Source: Mixta tenebrionis (GTDB lineage: Bacteria > Pseudomonadota > Gammaproteobacteria > Enterobacterales > Enterobacteriaceae). Taken from it: DNA of 64,000 nt. How positions within the stretch are numbered: position 1 is the stretch's first letter; every line of letters starts with the position of its first letter. The translations under genes were made by a program, and so were the position numbers. The notes under the pieces were generated by a model. It was given only the letters and a program-made list of their open reading frames with translations, did no database searches and was not told where the DNA came from. Below, piece by piece: positions 9,195 through 18,608 of the stretch. The stretch spans positions 1-64,000 of the forward strand of contig NZ_VHQI01000016.1 of NCBI RefSeq assembly GCF_006517625.1. The letters run 5' to 3'.

Positions 9195-9579
9195 ACGTCA
9201 GCTTTTTATAACGCCTTTATTTTGCGCGAAAATGCGCCGGTAACAGGCTGAAGAGAGCTGGCCGTTAGCAATTTGCCAGCAAATCAGCAACAGGATCATA
9301 TTATAATTTCGCTAATTTTAAACAGCGTTTAATATTACTGGCCGCAAGGCGTGATTTTTAATCGCGCTTCCGGCGCCAGCCGCAGCAAAATAGCGTTAGC
9401 GCGCGCTCCGCTGACAACAATATAACACCCACCCTGCGCCGCCTGCTTTTCATCAGGAGATTAAGAGCGGTTTTCCAACTGGCTATTAATCCGTCACGTG
9501 GGTAAAATCCCTCATCTGCATATAACGTAAATAATTGCCTGTTTCATGGCGGAATTTTTCCCAAAAGGCGGATCGCCCG

Positions 9580-12500
9580 GTGACGTTTAAAGAACTGCTA
9601 AAATTTTTATTCCCTGAATGGCAAATCTTCTCGTTTATTAAACAATATGGCTTAACTGCCAGAGCGCAAGCGCCGTCGTCGGAGCCGCCATTACGGCAAC
9701 AGCAAGCCGGAGCCTCAGCGCAGGCGTCCCAGAGCGCAACGCCCGGCGGCAGGCGCGATCAAGCCGCTTCCGCCTCGTCCCGCAGCGCTAATAAGATAAA
9801 AAACGGTGAACTGAACCGTAAATTTAACGCTATCGGCGCAGATCTCACACAGCATATTGTCGGTCAGCTACAGTGCCAGGCCCGCCTGCTGCGCGCGTTT
9901 AAGCGCCCGTTTGTGGCGGGGCGCGACAGCCTGATGCCAGCGAATACGCTTTTTCTGCTGGGCGGAGAAAGCTCCGGCAGAAATACCCTGATCGTGCAGA
10001 TCGCCAGGCAGCTGGCGGAGCGGGCGTTGATCCAGCACGATCGCGTCAGGCGTTTAGATCTGGCGCGCTATGCCAGCGCGGGCGATGAGCAGAACTTTCT
10101 TCAGGAGCTAGGCAATACGCTGCGCGGCCCGGCTGAGATCGTTGTTTTTGAACATTTTGAGCAGTGCGCGGATAGCTATCTGCGGCCGCTGGCGCAGCTG
10201 GTCACCAGCGGACAATATCAATCTATGCGCGCCGGGGGCGACGCTACTCTGCTGACGGCCAGGGGAAAATATCTGGTATTTATCAGCAGCGTGCGTGAAA
10301 GCGTGATATCAGAAACGTTTGGCGGCCCGTTTATGCAGGCGGTAAACGATGTGATTAGCGTGGATGACTACACGCCTGGCGAAATTAAACAGCTGACGCT
10401 GCGCTTTCTTAACGACCTGGAGCAGCGCAGCCAGAAGAACCTGCAATTTACGCTCTATTACGACGATGAGTTAGTGCAGCACTGTACGGCGAGATACAGC
10501 AAAAAGCAGGGGCTGATAGCGATTCGCCACTACCTGCAAGAGACGATCTATAAGGCGCTGGTTGAGTATCGCCTGCAGGATAACGCCGCCGGCGACGGCA
10601 AGCTCTATCTGGCGGTTATTGACGATGCGCTGGCGATCAGGCCGGGATCGCCTACGGCGCAGCCTGTCTGCCTGGATGCGCTGCTTCCCAACCGGCAAAA
10701 CAGCAGCCTGCTGGCGGTTCAGCAGGAGCTGCAGGCGGTGATCGGGCTGCACAGCGTGAAAGAGTATGTGCTGGGGCTGGAGAATAACGCCAGCATCCAA
10801 AAGCGCCGAGAGAAGGCGGGCTATAAATCGTCTCCGGTTTCGATGCATATGATTTTTACCGGCAATCCGGGAACCGGTAAAACCATGATGGCGCGTATCG
10901 TCGCCAGATATTTAAAAGCCATTGGCGTGCTGACCGGCGGCCAGCTGAAAGAGGTTACCCGCGCGGATCTGGTGGGGCAGTATGTTGGACATACGGCCAG
11001 GCTGACCAACGAGGTCATCCAGTCCGCGCTGGGGGGCGTGCTGTTTATTGATGAAGCCTATGCGCTGTGTCGCGATCGCCATGACGTTTTCGGCATTGAG
11101 GCGGTTGATGCGCTGGTAAAAGGAATAGAAGACCATCGCGACAATCTGGTGGTGATTCTGGCCGGCTATAGCGATGAAATGCAGACCTTCCTGCAGGCTA
11201 ACAGCGGCCTGAAATCGCGCTTCCCGAACCTGATTCATTTTGATGATTACAGCGCCGATGAGATGCTGAAAATCGCCGGCCTCACGGCGCGCGCTAAAGG
11301 CTATGTAATTGACGACGCCTGCAATGAGCCGCTGCTTCGCCAGTTTGAAAAGAGCCAGATTAAAGGGCGCAACGACAGCGGCAACGGGCGGCTGGTCAGA
11401 AATATTATTGAGGGCGCTATCGTCGAACAGTCCAGACGCCTGGCGCGCGAGCCGAAGGCCGATATGGGGCTGCTGCTGGCGGAAGATTTCAAATTTGTCC
11501 GGCATCAGGATTTTGATTTAGAAAGCGTGCTGGCGTCGATCGTCGGCCTGGAGAGCGTGAAACAGGCGATTCGCGCCCAGCACGCCATGCTGCTGGCCGC
11601 AGAGAAACGGCGTAAGGCGGAGGTGGTGGTCGATATCCGACAGTCGCTCAATATCATCTTTACCGGTAATCCCGGCACCGGTAAAACCACTATTGCGCGC
11701 GTGATGGCCGCCATGTTTAAAGATATGGGGCTGCTGAAGCAGGGCCAGCTTATTGAAACCGACCGCAGCGGCCTGGTTTCCGAGTATTACGGTAAAACGG
11801 CGGAAAAAACCGCCGCTATCGTCAAGAGCGCGCTGGGCGGCGTACTGTTTATTGATGAAGCCTATTCGCTCTCCGCCAGCCGCCCTGGCGATAAAGAAGC
11901 GATCGATACGCTGGTGAAGCTTATTGAAGATTATCGCGGCGAACTGGTGGTGATTCTCGCCGGCTATAAGAAAGAAATGGCCGACTTTATGAAGAATAAC
12001 TCCGGGCTGGAATCGCGCTTTCCGCTGGTTATTCACTTCCCGGACTACTCGGCAGAAGAGCTGTACCATATCGCCCTGTTGCAGGTAGCGCGTAAAGGCT
12101 TCCGGCTTACTGAACAGGCGCAGGCCAGGCTGCATGAGTCGGTAGCGGCGGCAAGCCGAAGCGCCTCCGCCTCATCCGGCAACGGGCGCATGGTGCGTAA
12201 TATGCTGGAGAAAATTTTGCGCAATCAATCGGCGCGTATAGCGACTACCGAGGTGGCGGCGGCCGATTTGACCACCATCCTGCCGGAAGATATCGGCACG
12301 GCGCGGCCGGCGGAGCAAGCCTACGATCTGGAGGCGGTGCTCAACGATATTATCGGGCTGAACGAGGTTAAAACCTATATCCGCAGCCTCTATGCCCGGC
12401 TGCGGGTGCTGAGCGAGCGACGCAAAATGGGCCTGCCCGTCGACGGCAGCCAGACCCTGCATATGATTTTTAAAGGCAATCCCGGCACCGGTAAAACCAT

Positions 12501-13125
12501 GATGGCGCGTATTATCGCCGACGTGCTTTCACATATTCACGTTATTCAGACCAACAACCTGGTTGAAACCGACCGGGCCGGGCTGGTGGCGGGCTATGTG
12601 GGGCAGACGGCGATAAAAACCACCGAGAAGGTTCGGGAGGCGATGGACGGCGTGCTGTTTATCGATGAAGCCTACGCTCTTGCGCAGGGCGGCGCCAACG
12701 ACTTTGGCCGCGAGGCGATCGATACGCTGGTTAAGCTGATGGACGATAACCGCGATCGGCTGGTGGTCATCCTGGCAGGCTACAGCCAGAACATGGATGC
12801 ATTTCTGGCAATGAACCCCGGCCTCAAATCGCGCTTCCCTAATATTATTCAGTTTGATGATTACAGCGTGGACGAACTGATGCGCATTGCCGACCAGCTT
12901 TATCAGAAACGCGGCTACGTGCTGGAAGAGGCGGCGCGGCAGAAGATGCGGGCGCTGTTTACGCAGGCGGTCAGCGAAACGGCGTTCGGCAACGGGCGCT
13001 ACGTGCGTAACGTTTTTGAAAAATCATTAAACCAGCAGGCGCTAAGGTTAAGCACCGATCCGGATCTGACGCGGGAAGAGCTGATTACAATCGAGGCCAG
13101 CGATATTATCGCGCGCCAGGAATAA
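9580..13125 (+). CDS. Giant AAA+ ATPase with one degenerate and three CbxX/CbbX-type modules
   Basis: About 1181 residues from a GTG at 9580 (AAGGCGG 8 nt upstream); a TTG at 9535 has no ribosome site. A short N-terminus and an A/Q/S-rich linker lead to a first AAA+ module (about 85-335) whose Walker A is degraded (GGESSGRNT, no Lys) and Walker B altered (VVFEHFEQ). Three CbxX/CfqX (SpoVK/EccA) modules follow, with Walker A GNPGTGKT near 428, 696 and 966, Walker B GVLFIDEAY in each, and NGR(L/M/Y)VRN sensor-2 motifs. The family includes rubisco activase CbbX and EccA of type VII secretion. Two membrane-protein genes follow. The function here is unknown; a membrane-linked remodelling or translocation ATPase is an inference. 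Confidence 0.85.
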   Translation: MTFKELLKFLFPEWQIFSFIKQYGLTARAQAPSSEPPLRQQQAGASAQASQSATPGGRRDQAASASSRSANKIKNGELNRKFNAIGADLTQHIVGQLQCQARLLRAFKRPFVAGRDSLMPANTLFLLGGESSGRNTLIVQIARQLAERALIQHDRVRRLDLARYASAGDEQNFLQELGNTLRGPAEIVVFEHFEQCADSYLRPLAQLVTSGQYQSMRAGGDATLLTARGKYLVFISSVRESVISETFGGPFMQAVNDVISVDDYTPGEIKQLTLRFLNDLEQRSQKNLQFTLYYDDELVQHCTARYSKKQGLIAIRHYLQETIYKALVEYRLQDNAAGDGKLYLAVIDDALAIRPGSPTAQPVCLDALLPNRQNSSLLAVQQELQAVIGLHSVKEYVLGLENNASIQKRREKAGYKSSPVSMHMIFTGNPGTGKTMMARIVARYLKAIGVLTGGQLKEVTRADLVGQYVGHTARLTNEVIQSALGGVLFIDEAYALCRDRHDVFGIEAVDALVKGIEDHRDNLVVILAGYSDEMQTFLQANSGLKSRFPNLIHFDDYSADEMLKIAGLTARAKGYVIDDACNEPLLRQFEKSQIKGRNDSGNGRLVRNIIEGAIVEQSRRLAREPKADMGLLLAEDFKFVRHQDFDLESVLASIVGLESVKQAIRAQHAMLLAAEKRRKAEVVVDIRQSLNIIFTGNPGTGKTTIARVMAAMFKDMGLLKQGQLIETDRSGLVSEYYGKTAEKTAAIVKSALGGVLFIDEAYSLSASRPGDKEAIDTLVKLIEDYRGELVVILAGYKKEMADFMKNNSGLESRFPLVIHFPDYSAEELYHIALLQVARKGFRLTEQAQARLHESVAAASRSASASSGNGRMVRNMLEKILRNQSARIATTEVAAADLTTILPEDIGTARPAEQAYDLEAVLNDIIGLNEVKTYIRSLYARLRVLSERRKMGLPVDGSQTLHMIFKGNPGTGKTMMARIIADVLSHIHVIQTNNLVETDRAGLVAGYVGQTAIKTTEKVREAMDGVLFIDEAYALAQGGANDFGREAIDTLVKLMDDNRDRLVVILAGYSQNMDAFLAMNPGLKSRFPNIIQFDDYSVDELMRIADQLYQKRGYVLEEAARQKMRALFTQAVSETAFGNGRYVRNVFEKSLNQQALRLSTDPDLTREELITIEASDIIARQE

Positions 13126-13201
13126 AGGAAGCGCCGGCGACGGAACAGCAACAGGTCGCCAGCCTCCCTCTGTTAAACATTTTTTATAAATAAGGTAGCC
13201 G

Positions 13202-13654
13202 ATGAATTATCAAGAGCGCCCTGCGCCAGGCATCTTCGCCAGGCTCTATTTCCTGTTTTTTATCCTGCCGCTAACGCTGCTGCTGGTTATTACCCCGCTG
13301 GGATTTATGATGGATATTTTTACTACTATCAGCAGCGGTTGGGTTCCCGCGTCAAGCGTGGGCGTTCCCTCTTCGATGGTGCAGGCTGTTTTGATGACGT
13401 TATTACCGACGTTCTTTTTTGCCCGTCTGCGCAGCCTCTACTGGTATTTTCCGTGGCTGCTGCCCGTGGTGATTATCGGCTCGCTAAACCTGCTTATTTT
13501 TGCCGCCGGCGCCGGGCTGCTGTTTAAAGGTTTCGAAGTAATCAACGCAAGCCGTCAGATTATTTTTATTGTTCTCGCCATCGTACAGATTATTGTTTCG
13601 CGCCTGGCGATGTGCGCTTATTTTCACTTCAGACCGCTAAAGCCATTGAGTTGA
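13202..13654 (+). CDS. Integral membrane protein, unknown
   Basis: 150 residues, almost entirely hydrophobic. About four membrane segments are visible (roughly 14-40, 58-78, 82-112 and 118-142), with short polar loops. I do not recognise the family. AAGG precedes the ATG. It sits 76 bp after the AAA+ gene and 4 bp before the next membrane protein, so the three genes look like one operon. It may be the membrane partner of the AAA+ protein. Confidence 0.65.
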   Translation: MNYQERPAPGIFARLYFLFFILPLTLLLVITPLGFMMDIFTTISSGWVPASSVGVPSSMVQAVLMTLLPTFFFARLRSLYWYFPWLLPVVIIGSLNLLIFAAGAGLLFKGFEVINASRQIIFIVLAIVQIIVSRLAMCAYFHFRPLKPLS

Positions 13655-13658
13655 TCAG

Positions 13659-14330
13659 ATGAACTTTTTTAAGAAAAACAAGCCAGCGCCATCAGAAGCG
13701 CAGTATAAGCACACGCAGCAAGATTCGCAGACCAGGCGGCAACAGGATAAAAATTCCCACAGAGAGCAGGCTGAGGGAAAAGCCGTCAAAAAAAGGAATT
13801 TATTCAGCGTGCTGGGCTTTATCGCCCTCGGCGTGCTGGGCGCCACCTTTTATCTGGCGGACAGCGTTCCCCTTGTTGCAACCGGCCAGGAGGCCGCCAG
13901 TGCGTTAAATACCGGCGTGTCTGAGACGCTTGGCGCCGGCGTGCGCCTGCTGGAAAACGACGGCAAACAGCTGCCGGGCAGAGACTATAACGTCACGTTT
14001 CGCAGCGGAAACGACGCCGGCGACGAGCAGGAAAAGCATAGCGTGGAGCTGCTGGTATGGGATTATGCCGCAGTTGACGGCGATTACGTACAGATCCTTA
14101 AAGACCACAGCGCGCTTAGCGATGCCTTTATGATCAAGCATGCGCCGCAACGCTTTCAGCTGAACGTAACGCCAGGCGTGCCGGTGACGTTACAGATTAA
14201 AGGCGTTCGGGACGGCGGCGGCGGTATCACCTATGCAGCGATGTTTCACTATAAGCAGCATCACATCACCTTTTATAATCAGGCGCCTGAAGCGGGAAGC
14301 AATACTTATACCGTTAATTTAATTCCCTGA
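13659..14330 (+). CDS. Single-pass membrane protein with predicted periplasmic beta-rich domain
   Basis: 223 residues. A highly charged, Q/K-rich cytoplasmic tail (1-45) is followed by one membrane segment (about 47-70, FSVLGFIALGVLGATFYLA). A C-terminal extracytoplasmic part then carries VELLVWDYAAVDGDYVQI and VPVTLQIKGVRDGGGG, a pattern typical of small beta-sandwich domains. The family is not recognised. It starts 4 bp after the upstream membrane protein. Taken with the AAA+ gene, it suggests a cytoplasmic motor, a membrane protein and a periplasm-facing component. Confidence 0.65.
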   Translation: MNFFKKNKPAPSEAQYKHTQQDSQTRRQQDKNSHREQAEGKAVKKRNLFSVLGFIALGVLGATFYLADSVPLVATGQEAASALNTGVSETLGAGVRLLENDGKQLPGRDYNVTFRSGNDAGDEQEKHSVELLVWDYAAVDGDYVQILKDHSALSDAFMIKHAPQRFQLNVTPGVPVTLQIKGVRDGGGGITYAAMFHYKQHHITFYNQAPEAGSNTYTVNLIP

Positions 14331-14677
14331 GCTGGCAGAAACGAATGCGGTTAGTTATCGCGACGGATGGCGAGGCGGGCTATCGCCATCTGTGCCTTTA
14401 CTTTTTTCCCGCGCTTATGCCGCACCGTGGCGTATATCAACGCCAGCCTGTCGCGGATTATTTAATATTTAACCATGCGGCCACAGGCGCATACCCGCTG
14501 CAACATCGACACATAAATCCAACATTACGATATGTGGTGAAACAATGCGCTGGATAGTGCTTTTTTCATGGTTATTAATTTCACGTTACATGCGCAATAG
14601 TGATCATCGTCACAGTTTTACCTCCGGCCAGCGTTAAAATAGCGCTACTTTCAGTTAACCCTTTGAAGGTACCCGTG

Positions 14678-14782
14678 ATGGAAAATAATAACCGACTGAT
14701 GCCTCATATCAGGCGGACAACGCATATAATGATGTTTGCCCACCGCAACAGCTTCGATTTTCATTTCTTTAATGCCCGCTAG
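14678..14782 (+). CDS. speFL: SpeFL ornithine-sensing leader peptide
   Basis: A 34-codon gene starting MENNNRLMPHIRRTTHIM and ending FAHRNSFDFHFFNAR, nearly identical to the E. coli/Salmonella speF leader peptide (also called ORF34). Known role: in high ornithine the nascent peptide stalls the ribosome, which hides Rho-loading RNA and lets transcription run into speF-potE. GAAGGT precedes the ATG. About 256 bp separate it from speF, as expected for the regulatory leader. Between 14331 and 14677 I see no other gene; that stretch should hold the operon promoter. Confidence 0.93.
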   Translation: MENNNRLMPHIRRTTHIMMFAHRNSFDFHFFNAR

Positions 14783-14887
14783 TCTTTCGACTATGGGCGC
14801 CTCAGCATACAGGTCTTCCTGAATCCTGGTTATTACCGGTTGCTGCTGGTAACTAACCGCGCTCACTCCCAATAAAACCTTTATTCA

Positions 14888-14915
14888 GCAGTATCCGGAC
14901 TGCGAGGGTTTTTGT
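14888..14915 (+). terminator. Hairpin in the speFL-speF leader
   Basis: GCAGT-ATCCGG-ACTGC is a perfect 5-bp stem followed by GAGGGTTTTTG, with AAAACC upstream that could extend the stem against GGTTTT. It lies in the untranslated leader where attenuation of speF takes place. In E. coli that control is mainly Rho-dependent, so an intrinsic contribution here is uncertain. Confidence 0.35.
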
Positions 14916-15038
14916 TTCCAGAAAGCATAACACTGATATTGATTTATCAGCGGCAAGCTATTGCTTTTATTCCGGAGTAATCAATTTCTTTTTTAAGAAA
15001 TTGAGGGCCTGCTATTATCTGAAAATAAAGAGATGAAA

Positions 15039-17237
15039 ATGAGTGCTTTAAAAATTGCCGTTAGTAACACCTGCCCCAACTGTTTTGCTACCCAGCGCAG
15101 CAGGGTACAGGTTGGTGAAACTAATTTTATCGACGTTGCCGCCGCTGTATTAACAATGAAAGATGTGGCCAGCGGCAAACTCGATGAGATCGGCGCTACC
15201 GGTTATAACATCCCGGTGTTTATCGCGATTAATAAAGATGAGGTTGTGCCGTCTGAATATATGCCATTAATTCAGGGCGTATTTGAGCACGATGAAACCC
15301 GCAGTGATTTCTATGGTCGTCAGCTGGAAGCCGCCGCGCATAAATATGAAACTCAACTGCGTCCGCCGTTTTTCAGCGCGCTGGTGGATTACGTTAAGCA
15401 GGGCAACAGCGCGTTTGACTGCCCCGGACACCAGGGCGGTGAATTTTTCCGTCGCCATCCTGCGGGTAATCAGTTTGTTGAATACTTTGGCGAAACGCTG
15501 TTCCGTTCAGATTTGTGCAACGCCGACGTCGCCATGGGCGACCTGCTGATCCATGAAGGCGCGCCGTGCGCCGCCCAGCAGCATGCGGCGAAGGTATTTA
15601 ATGCGGATAAAACCTATTTCGTACTGAACGGCACCTCCTCCTCTAATAAAGTGGTGCTCAATGCCCTGCTTACCCCAGGGGATTTGGTGCTGTTCGATCG
15701 TAACAACCATAAATCCAACCACCACGGCGCGCTGTTGCAGGCCGGGGCCACGCCGATTTACCTTGAAACCGCGCGTAACCCGTACGGCTTTATCGGCGGT
15801 ATCGACGCCCACTGCTTTGAAGAAAACTATCTGCGCGATCTTATTGCGGAAGCCGCGCCGCGTCGGGCGAAAGATGCGCGTCCGTTCCGCCTGGCGGTGA
15901 TTCAGTTAGGCACCTATGACGGTACGATTTATAACGCCCGTCAGGTGGTCGATAAAATTGGTCACCTGTGCGATTACATCCTGTTTGACTCCGCGTGGGT
16001 CGGTTACGAGCAGTTTATTCCGATGATGGCCGACTGCTCTCCGCTGCTGCTGGAGCTGAATGAAAACGATCCGGGCATTCTGGTTACTCAGTCCGTACAT
16101 AAACAGCAGGCTGGCTTCTCGCAGACGTCGCAGATCCATAAAAAAGACAGCCATATCAAAGGGCAGCAGCGCTATGTGCCGCATAAGCGCCTCAACAATG
16201 CCTTTATGATGCACGCCTCCACCAGTCCGTTCTATCCGCTGTTTGCCGCGCTGGATATCAACGCGAAAATGCACGAGGGCGAAAGCGGGCGCAATATGTG
16301 GATGGATTGCGTAATGAACGGTATCAAGGCGCGTAAGCTGATCCTGGAAAGTTGCAAACATATCCGTCCATTTGTGCCGCACAGTGTGGATGGCAAACCG
16401 TGGCAGTCTTATGAAACCGCTCAAATCGCCGTTGACCTGCGCTTTTTCGCGTTTGGCCCAGGCGAACGCTGGCATGCGTTTGAAGGCTATGCCGATCATC
16501 AATATTTTGTCGATCCGTGCAAATTACTGCTCACCACGCCGGGCATCAACACCGCAACCGGTGAGTATGAGGCGTTCGGCGTACCGGCCACCATTCTCGC
16601 TAACTACCTGCGTGAAAACGGCATCGTCCCGGAAAAATGCGATCTCAACTCCATTCTGTTCCTGCTCACCCCGGCGGAAGATATGGCCAAGCTGCAGCAG
16701 CTGGTCGCCCTGCTGGCGCAGTTTGAAACCCTGCTTGAACACGACGCGCCGCTGAAAGATGTGCTGCCCTCTATCTATCGTCAGCATGAAGCGCGCTATG
16801 CCGGCTACACCCTGCGCCAGCTGTGCCAGGAGATGCATGACCTCTACGCCCGTCACAATGTGAAACAGCTGCAGAAAGAGATGTTCCGTCGGGCGCACTT
16901 CCCGGACGTGCGGATGAACCCGCAGGAGGCCAACTACGCCTACCTGCGCGGCAACGTGGATCTGGTGCCGCTGCCGGAAGCGGAAGGCCGTATCGCCGCT
17001 GAAGGCGCGCTTCCTTATCCGCCGGGAGTGCTGTGTGTGGTTCCGGGCGAGGTCTGGGGCGGCGCGGTACTGCATTATTTCACCGCGCTTGAGGAGGGCA
17101 TCAATCTGCTGCCGGGCTTTGCGCCGGAGCTGCAGGGGGTTTACATCCAGGAAAACGACGGGCGCAAACAGGTCTGGTGCTATGTGATCGCGTCAGGCGC
17201 AACAAGGGGCGCGTTGCTGAAAGAGGAAAACCTATGA
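15039..17237 (+). CDS. speF: Inducible ornithine decarboxylase
   Basis: 732 residues, the same length as E. coli SpeF and nearly identical over long stretches, for example SAFDCPGHQGGEFFRRHPAG. SVHKQQAGFSQTSQIHKKDS contains the PLP-binding lysine region. It converts ornithine to putrescine and CO2, consuming a proton, and is used in acid resistance. The ATG at 15039 (MSALKIAV) matches the family N-terminus and is spaced correctly from AAAGAG; the ATG at 15033 is too close. Expression is controlled by SpeFL upstream. Its stop overlaps the potE start (ATGA). Confidence 0.97.
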   Translation: MSALKIAVSNTCPNCFATQRSRVQVGETNFIDVAAAVLTMKDVASGKLDEIGATGYNIPVFIAINKDEVVPSEYMPLIQGVFEHDETRSDFYGRQLEAAAHKYETQLRPPFFSALVDYVKQGNSAFDCPGHQGGEFFRRHPAGNQFVEYFGETLFRSDLCNADVAMGDLLIHEGAPCAAQQHAAKVFNADKTYFVLNGTSSSNKVVLNALLTPGDLVLFDRNNHKSNHHGALLQAGATPIYLETARNPYGFIGGIDAHCFEENYLRDLIAEAAPRRAKDARPFRLAVIQLGTYDGTIYNARQVVDKIGHLCDYILFDSAWVGYEQFIPMMADCSPLLLELNENDPGILVTQSVHKQQAGFSQTSQIHKKDSHIKGQQRYVPHKRLNNAFMMHASTSPFYPLFAALDINAKMHEGESGRNMWMDCVMNGIKARKLILESCKHIRPFVPHSVDGKPWQSYETAQIAVDLRFFAFGPGERWHAFEGYADHQYFVDPCKLLLTTPGINTATGEYEAFGVPATILANYLRENGIVPEKCDLNSILFLLTPAEDMAKLQQLVALLAQFETLLEHDAPLKDVLPSIYRQHEARYAGYTLRQLCQEMHDLYARHNVKQLQKEMFRRAHFPDVRMNPQEANYAYLRGNVDLVPLPEAEGRIAAEGALPYPPGVLCVVPGEVWGGAVLHYFTALEEGINLLPGFAPELQGVYIQENDGRKQVWCYVIASGATRGALLKEENL

Positions 17238-18550
17238 GTAAGTCGAGCAACAAAATGGGCGTTGTTCAGCTCACCGTCCTGACGATGGTTAACATGATGG
17301 GCTCCGGCATCATTATGTTACCGACCAAGCTGGCGGAAGTGGGGACGATCTCCATTATCTCCTGGCTGGTGACGGCGGTAGGTTCGATGGCGCTGGCATG
17401 GGCCTTCGCAAAATGTGGGATGTTCAGCCGCAAATCGGGCGGGATGGGCGGCTACGCCGAGTACGCTTTCGGTAAGTCAGGCAATTTTATGGCCAACTAT
17501 ACCTATGGCGTGTCGCTGCTGATCGCGAATGTCGCTATCGCCATTTCCGCCGTGGGCTATGGCACCGAACTATTCGGCGCCGCCCTGTCGCCGGTTCAGA
17601 TTGGTCTGGCGACCATCGGCGTACTGTGGATCTGTACCGTCGCCAACTTCGGTGGCGCGCGCATTACCGGGCAAATCAGCAGCATCACCGTATGGGGCGT
17701 TATCATTCCGGTAGTCGGCCTGTGCGCGATCGGCTGGTTCTGGTTTAGCCCGACGATGTACGTCAACGCCTGGAACCCGCATCATGCGCCGTTCTTCAGC
17801 GCGGTGGGGTCATCCATCGCCATGACGCTGTGGGCTTTCCTCGGCCTGGAATCCGCCTGCGCCAACACCGATGTGGTTGATAATCCGGAGCGCAATGTGC
17901 CCATCGCGGTGTTGGGCGGCACGCTGGGCGCAGCGGTAATCTATATCATCTCTACCAATGTGATTGCCGGCATCGTACCGAATATGGATCTGGCGAATTC
18001 CACGGCGCCGTTTGGTCTGGCCTTCGCCCGGATGTTTACGCCTGCCGTAGGCAACGTCATTATGGGACTGATGATTATGTCCTGCTGCGGTTCGCTGCTC
18101 GGCTGGCAGTTCACCATCGCGCAGGTGTTTAAATCCTCTGCGGATGAAGGTTATTTCCCGAAAATCTTCTCACGCGCATCCTCATCCGGCGCGCCGGTAC
18201 AGGGAATGCTGACCATCGTGATTCTGCAAACCGGCCTGTCGTTGATGACCATTAGCCCGTCGCTGAATAATCAGTTTAACGTGCTGGTTAACCTGGCCGT
18301 GGTCACCAATATTATTCCGTATATCCTGTCGATGGCGGCGCTGGTGATTATTCAGAAAATGGCCGGTCAGGATGCGGCGAAGGCGCGCCCTGCCAATATC
18401 ATCGCTTTTATCGGCGCCATGTACAGCTTCTACGCGCTTTACTCTTCGGGCGAAGAGGCGATGCTCTACGGCGCCATCGTCACCTTCCTGGGATGGACGC
18501 TTTACGGCCTTGTCTCTCCGCGCTTTGAGCTGAAAGATAAACACAGCTAA
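17234..18550 (+). CDS. potE: Putrescine-ornithine antiporter
   Basis: A 438-residue APC-superfamily transporter beginning MSKSSNKMGVVQLTVLTMV, close to E. coli PotE (439 aa), with about 12 membrane segments and the early GSGIIMLPTKLAEVG motif. It exchanges cytoplasmic putrescine for external ornithine, completing the SpeF acid-resistance cycle. The start at 17234 is preferred over an upstream in-frame start at 17177 because it fits the family N-terminus, follows AGAGGAAAA and overlaps the speF stop by 4 bp. Confidence 0.96.
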   Translation: MSKSSNKMGVVQLTVLTMVNMMGSGIIMLPTKLAEVGTISIISWLVTAVGSMALAWAFAKCGMFSRKSGGMGGYAEYAFGKSGNFMANYTYGVSLLIANVAIAISAVGYGTELFGAALSPVQIGLATIGVLWICTVANFGGARITGQISSITVWGVIIPVVGLCAIGWFWFSPTMYVNAWNPHHAPFFSAVGSSIAMTLWAFLGLESACANTDVVDNPERNVPIAVLGGTLGAAVIYIISTNVIAGIVPNMDLANSTAPFGLAFARMFTPAVGNVIMGLMIMSCCGSLLGWQFTIAQVFKSSADEGYFPKIFSRASSSGAPVQGMLTIVILQTGLSLMTISPSLNNQFNVLVNLAVVTNIIPYILSMAALVIIQKMAGQDAAKARPANIIAFIGAMYSFYALYSSGEEAMLYGAIVTFLGWTLYGLVSPRFELKDKHS

Positions 18551-18556
18551 GCGTTT

Positions 18557-18585
18557 CCCGGCGGTATGAGGTCTGTACCGCCGGG
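18557..18585 (+). terminator. Terminator between convergent potE and pgtP
   Basis: A perfect 10-bp stem CCCGGCGGTA / TACCGCCGGG with a 9-nt loop, followed by CTTGTATT, sits 7 bp after potE in the gap before the end of the convergent pgtP gene. It probably ends the speF-potE transcript. The downstream tract is only moderately U-rich. Confidence 0.7.
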
Positions 18586-18608
18586 CTTGTATTGATGCCG
18601 TCTGGCGC

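Noticed and set aside
14345-14557. Small open frame before speFL
   Set aside because: No ribosome site, no recognisable sequence, and it overlaps the region expected to hold the speFL promoter.
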